NCBI RefSeq assembly: GCF_024506395.1
Contig: NZ_JANIBO010000007.1
Span: 1 to 64,000, forward strand
DNA: 64,000 nucleotides
Direction of reading: 5' to 3'
DNA from: Cetobacterium sp. NK01
GTDB lineage: Bacteria > Fusobacteriota > Fusobacteriia > Fusobacteriales > Fusobacteriaceae
Part shown: in pieces, positions 37,190 to 44,965 of the stretch
Numbering within the stretch: position 1 is the stretch's first letter
Layout: the number at the start of each line of letters is the position of its first letter
Notes under the pieces: generated by a model
What the model saw: only the letters and a program-made list of their open reading frames with translations
Databases searched by the model: none
What the model was told of the DNA's origin: nothing
Position numbers and translations under genes: made by a program

Positions 37190-37884
37190 TGAATCTCTTT
37201 AATAAGTGAGATTAATATTTTTTGAACTTCAGAAGCTGATTTATTTTGGTATTCCCATATTGTTTTCTTTTCTTCTAACATACCTTCAATAAAAGATAAA
37301 TTTTTAATAGGTTCTGTTACTAAAATAGGATAATCTTCCAATTCATCTTTTAACATATTATAAAATTCTTTTTGAACTTTAGTATCTTTATAATTATTTG
37401 TTATAATAGCTTTAACTTTATTTATATCAACTGTTTTTAATAAATTTAAAACTCCTTCTAATGTAACAGAGTTAGCAAAATTAGGAATTAAAATACTATC
37501 TGATTCTTTTAAAAATATTTCATCTATTTTTAATGTTGGTATGCTGTCTATAATAACATAATCAAATTCTGTTTTTACTCTTTCTAAAAATATAGGTAAT
37601 TCTTTTATAAATTGATTAGAAAACTTAACATCTTCAAGAGGTAAAAAATATAAATCACTTCTTAATCTAAAATATTCTCCATCTTTTTTTAAAACCTCTG
37701 CTTTTAAACCTTTTCTAAAAGTTTTTTCTCCTCTAAATAAATAGTTAAATACATTATTTTGAGGATCAGATGTTAAAATTAAAACTTTATTTTCTAAATA
37801 AGATAATCCAGAGGCTATTTGAGTTGCTAAAAATGTTTTACCCACTCCACCTTTATTATTTTTTATAGCTATAATCTTTCCCAA
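37183..37884 (-). CDS. parA: ParA-type plasmid partition ATPase
   Basis: A 233-residue ParA/MinD/Soj ATPase. The deviant Walker A KNNKGGVGKTFLA lies at residues 8-20, switch I/Walker A' LTSDPQNN near 37, and Walker B FDYVIIDSIPTL near 112. It starts with TTG after GGGGTG. It lies upstream of the ParB-like gene and divergent from rep, with the iteron origin in between: the usual order of a low-copy plasmid maintenance module. Confidence 0.9.
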   Translation of the reverse strand: MGKIIAIKNNKGGVGKTFLATQIASGLSYLENKVLILTSDPQNNVFNYLFRGEKTFRKGLKAEVLKKDGEYFRLRSDLYFLPLEDVKFSNQFIKELPIFLERVKTEFDYVIIDSIPTLKIDEIFLKESDSILIPNFANSVTLEGVLNLLKTVDINKVKAIITNNYKDTKVQKEFYNMLKDELEDYPILVTEPIKNLSFIEGMLEEKKTIWEYQNKSASEVQKILISLIKEIQN

Positions 37885-38110
37885 TTTTAAATTTCACCCC
37901 TTAATCTTTTGTAACAATTAATATATTATACTTAAATGAAAGATCTTTTGTAAAGTCTAAAGTTTAATTCTTTACATGAATCTATTTTTTAGACATTGTA
38001 TATAGTTGTTTATATTGTAAATATTGTTATATTGTTATGTACAAAAAAAAACGTCAAAAAACACCCTTTGGCCCATTGAGTTTATTGACATTATGCACAC
38101 TTTTTTTGTT

Positions 38111-38300
38111 CCTAATTAGATGGTGACACTTTCCTAATTAGATGGTGACATCTTCCTAATTAGATGGTTACTCTTTCCTAATTAAGTGGTGTCTCTTTCC
38201 TAATTACTGGGTTAGACTTTAAAAAAACAATTGATTTTTATAAAAAAAACATGTAATATAATCAATATTATATGAAATTCCTAATTAAGTGGTTGCTTTT
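38111..38300 (+). other. iteron replication origin
   Basis: Five direct repeats beginning CCTAATTA start at 38111, 38133, 38155, 38177 and 38199, exactly 22 bp apart. The first three read CCTAATTAGATGGT; the fourth has AAGTGGT and the fifth ACTGGGTT. A sixth copy (CCTAATTAAGTGGTTG) is at 38280 after an A/T-rich stretch (38218-38279) suited to strand opening. This is an iteron-type plasmid origin bound by the Rep protein encoded just downstream. The part 37885-38110 holds the parA promoter region and poly-A tract only. Confidence 0.9.
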
Positions 38301-38331
38301 AAGATCGTTTTTTCTTGATTTTGGCAATATG

Positions 38332-38347
38332 TAACCCAGTAATTAGG
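38332..38347 (-). promoter_or_regulatory. inverted iteron half (rep operator)
   Basis: TAACCCAGTAATTAGG is the exact reverse complement of the fifth iteron core. It lies 45 bp before the rep start, over a possible -10. Inverted partial iterons at rep promoters typically bind Rep dimers for autorepression. Confidence 0.7.
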
Positions 38348-38392
38348 AAAAAATACTCAGTAAGATTTTTAATCCAGGGGGGAAGTGTTTAA

Positions 38393-40210
38393 GTGAGTAA
38401 AAAAATAGTTAAAAAAAATAATGATGTTTGGTGGCAAGAAACCATAGATACTCCAGAAACAGAATATGTAGAAGAAAATTTTTATGTAGAAGAAACACTT
38501 GTTAAAAATAAAGAGTTAATAAGAATGGAAATGAATTTAATTCAACTTCCCATTTTTTCAAAAAATACAAAACGAAAAGTAAATCAAGTTGTTAAATATT
38601 TTTTTAATAGTAATCGTGACACTTATATAACAGTTACCCCAACAGCAGGTAATTATATTCCTGGAGAAACTGAAGAAAAAGTATTTATTGCACTAATGCA
38701 AATTATGAAAGAAAAAGGTATGCCTAAAAAATTCATAATTTCTGTAACAGATTTGAGAGATAAATTAAAGCTAAATACAGGTAGATATGGGAATATCATA
38801 AAAAGTGCTTTGCTGAGATTAGCAGAAACTAATTATAATTTTAAAAATACAATGTATTCCTCTGAATTAAGAGGAACTATAAACAAAGAGGTAAGTACCC
38901 CTATTTTAACTTTAGAAATAATAACTTTATCTTTAAAGCAAAATGAGAAATATAGAAATTTATATGATGATAAAAGAATAAAAGAGATTTATGAGATAAA
39001 TATTTCAGATCATTTCTATAGCAACATTATTCAAAAGGGATATATGGTTTATAACTCAAGAATACTTTTAGAGATATCTACAAGTACAGCTAGAACAATT
39101 TATATGCTTATAGAAAAATTGAGATTTGAAAATTTATGTTTAAAAATGGATATTATATTTTTAATTAAAAGGATACCACTAAAATATGATAAGAAAAATC
39201 TAAATAGTACAGTGAAGACTTTAGAAAAAGCTCTTAAAGAACTTAAAGATAAAAACTTAATAGAGGATTTTAAAATAATAAAAGAATCCACTTGGGAAAA
39301 ATCGGAGATTGAGATCTTCTTTCATGAAAAATCTAAAGAGGAGAAGCAACAACGATTTTTTGAAGACAGAAACGATTTTAGAAAACTGTTAACAGAAACA
39401 ACAGTTAGTGATACAGAACATGAGATGATAGAGGATGCTGAAATTATTGAAAAGAGTACTCCAATAGAATCCACAGTTATTGTTACTCAAGAGATGATTG
39501 ATAAAATTTTAGGACTTATGCCAAGTAAAGCCAGAAGTTTGAAAACTATGCCTAAAACTATTAAAGAGGCAATTTTAGAATATGGATACTCAAAAGTTGA
39601 ATCAGTTGCTATATACATGAAAAAAAATAAAGTTGAAAAGGTCAGAGCATACTTTATTAAAGCTTTGGAGAATAATTGGTGTGAAGATGAGGCTGCTGTA
39701 ATACAAACGCCTAAAAAAGATGTTTTAAACGATTCTCAGGAGTTTGTAAAACAAGATGAGTCACAAAAAAATTATGAGAAAGAGTTAGAGTATTTTTCAT
39801 CTCTGTCATCTGAGGAAAAGGAAGAGCTCCAAGAAAAAGTCTACAGAGCCTACATAGAAGAGTGTGGTCAAGAAACTAAAATTCAAAAATTAGCCTTTAA
39901 TGCAGCTAAGAATAGATTAATAGCTGAATATATTTTAAAAAATAATCTTCTAAAGAGTGAGAAACCAAAATCAATTATTGAAGAGGTTCCAAAGGAAAAA
40001 GATGTAGATTTAAGTTTGATAGATGATATAAATTACTATAACAATTATATCAGTAATAACATTGAGCTTTACAAAGTTGTTTTTAATCTTTCTGAAGAGA
40101 GAATAAAAGAGATTAAAAAAGAGATTTTATTAGAACTTGGAACTAAGATTATCTCTAAAACAATAACTTTAGAAGAGATAAATGCAGCAATTGCAAAAAA
40201 TTTAAAATAG
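38393..40210 (+). CDS. Rep_3-family plasmid replication initiator
   Basis: A 605-residue initiator. Residues about 45-320 form the two winged helices of PF01051-type initiators (LPIFSKNTKRKVNQVVKYFF, KVFIALMQIMKEKGM, SARTIYMLIEKLRF-type helices, LKYDKKNLNSTVKTLEKALKEL). The remaining 285 residues are a charged extension with a segment repeated in other Fusobacteriota initiators only by my impression. It starts with GTG about 10 nt after GGGGGG. It binds the iterons upstream and loads the replisome. Its C-terminal extension is long for the family, which is often 230-350 residues. Confidence 0.85.
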   Translation: MSKKIVKKNNDVWWQETIDTPETEYVEENFYVEETLVKNKELIRMEMNLIQLPIFSKNTKRKVNQVVKYFFNSNRDTYITVTPTAGNYIPGETEEKVFIALMQIMKEKGMPKKFIISVTDLRDKLKLNTGRYGNIIKSALLRLAETNYNFKNTMYSSELRGTINKEVSTPILTLEIITLSLKQNEKYRNLYDDKRIKEIYEINISDHFYSNIIQKGYMVYNSRILLEISTSTARTIYMLIEKLRFENLCLKMDIIFLIKRIPLKYDKKNLNSTVKTLEKALKELKDKNLIEDFKIIKESTWEKSEIEIFFHEKSKEEKQQRFFEDRNDFRKLLTETTVSDTEHEMIEDAEIIEKSTPIESTVIVTQEMIDKILGLMPSKARSLKTMPKTIKEAILEYGYSKVESVAIYMKKNKVEKVRAYFIKALENNWCEDEAAVIQTPKKDVLNDSQEFVKQDESQKNYEKELEYFSSLSSEEKEELQEKVYRAYIEECGQETKIQKLAFNAAKNRLIAEYILKNNLLKSEKPKSIIEEVPKEKDVDLSLIDDINYYNNYISNNIELYKVVFNLSEERIKEIKKEILLELGTKIISKTITLEEINAAIAKNLK

Positions 40211-40224
40211 TTCTTTGAATATGA

Positions 40225-40257
40225 AAAGGAGAGAAACTATTGTAGTTTCTCTCCTTT
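40225..40257. terminator. strong bidirectional terminator after rep
   Basis: Perfect 15-bp arms AAAGGAGAGAAACTA / TAGTTTCTCTCCTTT with a 3-nt loop, 14 nt past the rep stop. Confidence 0.9.
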
Positions 40258-40310
40258 ATTACTTACAAATTCTATTTCAGAGTGATTAATTATCCTAGGT
40301 TTGGGATATG

Positions 40311-41055
40311 TCATCCAAAATATATTTGAAGCTGTGATATGATTTGACCACAATCTCTTTGACGGCTTGCCCATTTCTTCGTGATATCTTGTGTTGCTAA
40401 GTAAAGCATCTTTAACAAGCTATCATCTGTAGGGAAAACTGATTTATTTTTCGTCACTTTTCTCAGTTGCCTATTGTATCCTTCAATTGTATTCGTTGTA
40501 TAAATTAAAGTTCTTACCTCTTGAGGATATTTAAAATATGTTGATAATCTAGGCCAGTTATTTTTCCAAGATATTGCAATCTTTGGATATTTTTTACCCC
40601 ATTTTTCGTCGAATAACTCTAAGTTTAGTACCGCACTCTCTTCTGTAGTCGCTTTATATACTAGCTTTAGATCAGCGATTAAAGCTTTTATATCTTTATA
40701 TGACACAAATTGAGTAGAACTCCTTATTTGATGAATTATACACTGCTGGATTTGAGTTTGAGGGTAGACAGCCTCTATCACGAGGAACATTAACTTCAAT
40801 TTCACCAGCGCTACTTTTAAGCTTCTTAGAACTATAGCCATTTCTTGAGTTATTAGAATTTTTATTACGGTAATCATACTTAGTATACCCTAACTCCTCT
40901 TCTAGCTCACCTTGGTAAAACTCTTCTATCATAACTTTCATCATATCTTTAAAAAAAGTATTAAGATCATCAGGACTAGAAATAGGATTTTGTTTCAAAA
41001 ATTCTCTCACTTTAATTCTTTTTTGCTTTTCTTCTTCAGACATATTTCTTCTCAT
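40311..41055 (-). pseudogene. IS256-family transposase with internal deletion (second type)
   Basis: The N-terminus from ATG 41055 (MRRNMSEEEKQK...) reaches VNVPRDR and is then joined out of frame at about 40775 to EAVYPQTQIQQCIIHQIR and the C-terminal TTNTIEGYNRQLRKV part. Compared with the intact 409-residue relative at 33742, about 150 residues carrying two of the three catalytic acids are missing. It is a different IS256 type, shared with the scrap at 25748. Non-autonomous if its ends still work. Confidence 0.88.
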
Positions 41056-41220
41056 AAAAAAACCTCCAAGTTAGATAATTTAATATTACCCCAACTTGAA
41101 GGTTTACATAAATATTTAATTAGACCCGGAGAAGCCTCATTAAAAGATTTCTTTTATTATGAATAAATTCTAATTTAAAACAAAAAACTAAACATAAAAA
41201 AACATAACTTGCTATATATT

Positions 41221-43440
41221 TTAAAAGTCCATACTAAAACTTTTTCTCTTCTTTTTCTCTATTTCAAAATCAACTAAATAGTTACTTAAGATTTTTCCTC
41301 TTAAATTAATATAATTTGTTTTTAAAGAATTTTTAGTAAATCTATTGGATATATCTTTTTCAAGATCTAATTCTCTTTTCAGGTTTTTTGTCTCTTTAAT
41401 AAAAAATTCATTAAGTTTAGATTGTTCTCCATACATATCACTTTGTTTAGAATATCTTTTGGCAATACTATCTCTTAAGTCATTAATTCTAGATATCTCT
41501 TTATGAAGTTTTTCGTCACCAATAGATTTTTGAATATCTTTAAACTCTTTTTCTAATTTTAAAAGAGACTCATTAACACTTTTTAATTCTCTATTTATTT
41601 TAGTTAAAGATCCTAAATGCAATAATTTTTTAGATAAAGTTGAGTATGAATCTTTCTCTATTTCCAACTCAATTCTTTTTTTATCTAAAACTCTATATTC
41701 TTTCATAGCTTTAAAGTATCTTCCCTTACTTAAACTATTTAAAGCTAATCTTTCTATATCACTAAATTTCATATCTTTAAAATAATTATAAATTTTAGAT
41801 GACTTCGACGCTCTTAAACTCATTTTAAGACGTTCGGACTCTTTGTTGGATAAATAACACTCGAAAATACTATCATCCACCTTAATTAGCTTTTTATGAA
41901 GAATAAGAGCTATTATTTTTCTATCTAACAAAATAGATTCTTGTAACTCTTTTTCTTTTAATAATTTTGCCTCTATACTTTTTTCAATTCTAATCTTCTT
42001 ATTTTTCATTTCAGGAGTGGAATAGTCGCTTTTTATCTTTTCAATTTGAGATAAAATAACTTTATTGGATTCGCTTAATCTCTCAATCTCTTTTTTAAAG
42101 AAATTTAGCTCTTTCTCACTACCATCTTTATACTTATAACCAGATTTATATATCATTAAGTTTAATTCATTGGAATCTAATTGTCTCTTTAACTTAGAAT
42201 ATTCACCTTTAGTCAGAATATTTAAACTTGTAGTTTCTAAGTTTTCTAATTGTCTTGGAATATTTTTTAAGATCTTTTCAGCTTTTTTAATTTCGTAGTT
42301 ACTTTGGTTAAATATATTAAATTTAGTATTGAAACTATTTTTTAATTTTTCCTCAGCATAAACTTTAAACTCATTCTCTTGTATTGTATCTTCAAATTGT
42401 TCTAAATGCTCTTCTAAAGAGAATTTTTTATCATTTAAATCTTTCAATAATAGATTTAAAGAATCTAACTTATTTTTTTCCATATTAAAGCTGCTTAAAA
42501 GCTCATATTCAACTTTTAAGATCTCCACATTTATCTCTTCTAATCTCTCATGAGTGTCTAAAATATCTTGATACATACTATCACTAAAGTTATTTAACTC
42601 TAAATCAATCTCTTTTATTGTATCTTTTTTCAAAGATTTCTCAGCTTCTAATCTTTCTAATTTTAGAATTTCATCTTTTAACTCTTTTATCTCTCTATTT
42701 AACTTAAAAGATTCAAGCTTCTGTTTATGAGTTTCATTTAATTTCTCCTCAGATTTTTTTAATAAGGCTCCATTAATATGAATGGGATTTCTATCTAAAG
42801 ATTCAGCTAAAAGGTAATCTCCTCTTTCTAAAGCAATCTCTCTTTGTTTTTCTAAAGTTTCACATGAAACTCTCTCATTAACATTGGCATTTTCTAAATA
42901 TTTATTTTGTAAATCTTCCCATATTTTTCTTATCTCTAATAACTTTTCGATGTTATTCCACTCTGTATTTTTCTTACAACCTCCACGCTCTGGAGATTTG
43001 GCGTTTGCTCTTTTAAAAAAAATATCTTTATTTCGCTCAATTCCATCAAGCTCTCTTGGAGAAAACATAATATGAGCGTGAGTATTTAAAATCTCATTTT
43101 TATATGAACTTTCTTTACTATGAATAGATACAGAATAGTGATACTTTCCCTCTAAAATGATATCTAGAAACTCATTTAAAAGCTCAATATTCTTTTCTTC
43201 AGTTAGTTCATTAGGAAGGGAGATTCTAATCTCTTTATAGACTGTACCATTAATTCTTTCTTTTTCATCACCAGCTACCCAAAACTCTTTAGGAGATTTA
43301 GACCAATTAGGCAAATTGTGATTTGTGTATTTAATTTCCTTTTCTTTATTAGCATATTTATTTTGCCCTAAAATATAGTCAATATGTGGACCACCTTTTC
43401 CAACTCTACCATAAGATATATTCAAATGATAATTTGCCAT
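41221..43440 (-). CDS. mobA: MobA/MobL-family relaxase
   Basis: A 739-residue mobilisation protein. The N-terminal relaxase domain (about 1-200) begins MANYHLNISYGRVGKGGPHI and contains the HUH metal site NTHAHIMFSPREL near residue 126. After about 240 the protein is mostly long charged coiled coil (repeated KLESFKLNREIKELKDEIL-type heptads). ATG 43440 is chosen because GGGAGGTG lies 7 nt upstream. It would nick at oriT, probably the dyad region directly upstream (43497-43555), and pilot the strand into a recipient using another plasmid's conjugation pore. No primase domain is evident. Confidence 0.88.
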   Translation of the reverse strand: MANYHLNISYGRVGKGGPHIDYILGQNKYANKEKEIKYTNHNLPNWSKSPKEFWVAGDEKERINGTVYKEIRISLPNELTEEKNIELLNEFLDIILEGKYHYSVSIHSKESSYKNEILNTHAHIMFSPRELDGIERNKDIFFKRANAKSPERGGCKKNTEWNNIEKLLEIRKIWEDLQNKYLENANVNERVSCETLEKQREIALERGDYLLAESLDRNPIHINGALLKKSEEKLNETHKQKLESFKLNREIKELKDEILKLERLEAEKSLKKDTIKEIDLELNNFSDSMYQDILDTHERLEEINVEILKVEYELLSSFNMEKNKLDSLNLLLKDLNDKKFSLEEHLEQFEDTIQENEFKVYAEEKLKNSFNTKFNIFNQSNYEIKKAEKILKNIPRQLENLETTSLNILTKGEYSKLKRQLDSNELNLMIYKSGYKYKDGSEKELNFFKKEIERLSESNKVILSQIEKIKSDYSTPEMKNKKIRIEKSIEAKLLKEKELQESILLDRKIIALILHKKLIKVDDSIFECYLSNKESERLKMSLRASKSSKIYNYFKDMKFSDIERLALNSLSKGRYFKAMKEYRVLDKKRIELEIEKDSYSTLSKKLLHLGSLTKINRELKSVNESLLKLEKEFKDIQKSIGDEKLHKEISRINDLRDSIAKRYSKQSDMYGEQSKLNEFFIKETKNLKRELDLEKDISNRFTKNSLKTNYINLRGKILSNYLVDFEIEKKKRKSFSMDF

Positions 43441-43496
43441 AATATTCACCTCCCTTAAAGTCGAAGACACCTGAAAGGTCAAGATACCTCTTCTAA

Positions 43497-43555
43497 CACG
43501 CAGTTTCTAGCAATTTGCCAAGGCAAATGTGAGAAACTATTAAGCGTGCACTCTG
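43497..43555. other. oriT candidate
   Basis: Directly upstream of the relaxase gene: AGTTTCT (43502-43508) and ATTTGCC (43513-43519) face GGCAAAT (43522-43528) and AGAAACT (43532-43538). The stretch TTAAGCGTGCAC follows, reminiscent of MobQ-type nick regions. CACGC at 43496-43500 and GCGTG at 43544-43548 add an outer arm. Confidence 0.65.
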
Positions 43556-43820
43556 GTGACTTCTGTTGAGTATTTATACAAGGCTAATGATCAATTTCTT
43601 TCTATTTTTCTTGATTTTTTATTCTTTTTACTTTTTTCAAAAAAATGAAGCTCCGAATGCTTTGAATAAAGAGCATAAAATTACTTAATTTTTTAAAGAA
43701 GGCTTTAATCTAATGGAGAAGTACCACTACTTAACTGTTGTACTAACTGATTTTGGATGTTTTTTCAAAGAAGGATTTATAAAAAAAGTTTATTTTTTAA
43801 AATATTTTTAACTCAGAAAA

Positions 43821-44217
43821 TACTCAGTTTATCTATGAGGATATTGTGATATTTTTAAATGAATATGAGACTAATCTATTACTGGTAATTTCTACTATGA
43901 AAGTTGAAAAGGGTTTTAATCATAACGTAGCATCAATAGAATGGAACAACTGTTACAGTATGTTTTATATGTAAAACATATAAAAATATCAAGTAGATTT
44001 ATTTAATATTTCAGCAAATGTTAAAGCAGGAGTTATATTTTTTTTAAAGTATTTAAAGTTAGATACTACTAATTCAAGTTTAGTCTTAGTAAGCCATAAT
44101 ACTAGATGCAGTAATAGTCAAAAAGTATATGGTATAATAAAAAATAATAGACAAATTTTAAAAAATTGTTTAAATATGTTATACAGGGAATACAAAATAA
44201 AAAAGGCAGGTAGATAA
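43821..44217 (+). pseudogene. decayed small plasmid gene, unknown
   Basis: Two adjacent open stretches without a good start: one reading IYEDIVIFLNEYETNLLLVI to a stop after SMFYM (about 43973), the next YQVDLFNISANVKAGVIFFL through NMLYREYKIKKAGR to TAA 44217. They could be halves of one frameshifted protein of about 130 residues. No family is recognised. The remaining part of 43556-43820 shows nothing. Confidence 0.35.
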
Positions 44218-44369
44218 TGTATAGAGTGTGTTTAATAGAAAAAGAGGAAGTCTTATTATTTAAAGAGATAGAAGACTATGAAAATACCTTTACTTACATC
44301 GAAACTTTAATAAATCAATTAGGAGAAAATAGAAAAATTGTAGTTCATGAAAATAGAAATGAAAAATAG
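44217..44369 (+). CDS. small protein, 50 residues, unknown
   Basis: ATG 44217 overlaps the stop of the preceding frame (TAATG), suggesting coupled translation. It encodes MYRVCLIEKEEVLLFKEIED, continuing to VHENRNEK; acidic, no membrane segment. AGGCAGG lies 5-11 nt upstream. It looks like a short plasmid-borne accessory protein. The following 44370-44690 contains no ORF I can support. Confidence 0.45.
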   Translation: MYRVCLIEKEEVLLFKEIEDYENTFTYIETLINQLGENRKIVVHENRNEK

Positions 44370-44696
44370 GAAAAATTTGGTGAATGGAAATTGGAATAAT
44401 TTAAAAGACTTTTTAAAAAAATTAACGTCTAAAAGTTATGATAATAGTTAGAGAGTAGAAAAAGATTTAAAGCAGTAAAAATAACCATCACACAGTTTCA
44501 AAGATGTTTTAATTTTTTTAAATAAAGAGAGAATATTTTAATTAATTTTAACAAATTATGAAGTTGTTTTTCTAACTATTATATGAGGTAATAGATTTAA
44601 AGTCAGTAAACTGTTTTACTATTAAGAGATTTAAAAAGTTTTTTTAAAAAATGATTGAAAGTTTTAAAATTATTCGAAGGTGATTTAGTAGTGAAA

Positions 44697-44724
44697 TAGA
44701 GGGATTTGTGATGGTTGCCCTCTA
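44697..44724 (+). terminator. terminator in the gap before hsdR
   Basis: TAGAGGG pairs with CCCTCTA around a 14-nt loop, then CTTTTTTTATTTTT. Confidence 0.7.
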
Positions 44725-44856
44725 CTTTTTTTATTTTTGGATTTGAATCTACTAAAAAGAAAAAATCTTCAAGCATCTACATAGAGACTATAAAATCAAT
44801 ATTGAAGAAATAGTGCTATATATTATCATAGAATATGTAGCATTAAATCCAGTGAA

Positions 44857-44881
44857 AACAAGAGTTTTAAAAGCTCTTGTT
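44857..44881 (+). terminator. second terminator before hsdR
   Basis: AACAAGAG and CTCTTGTT arms around TTTTAAAAG, then T4. It insulates the restriction operon from upstream transcription. Confidence 0.7.
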
Positions 44882-44900
44882 TTTTCATTAGTATCTTTCT

Positions 44901-44929
44901 TTGGTTTTGCTTTTTGTTTATGGTAAAAT
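44901..44929 (+). promoter_or_regulatory. promoter of the hsd operon
   Basis: -35 TTGGTT (44901-44906) and -10 TAAAAT (44924-44929), 17-bp spacer, 36 nt before the hsdR start. Confidence 0.65.
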
Positions 44930-44965
44930 ATAAGCAGATGAAAAAATCTTAAAAGGGAGAGGCAT

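Noticed and set aside
38041-38220. CRISPR array from the 22-bp-spaced repeats
   Set aside because: The repeats are contiguous variants without unique spacers and lie beside rep; they are iterons.
44740-44930. Possible REP-associated transposase scrap (a frame containing YVALNPVK)
   Set aside because: Only a few residues resemble the family and the HUH motif is absent.
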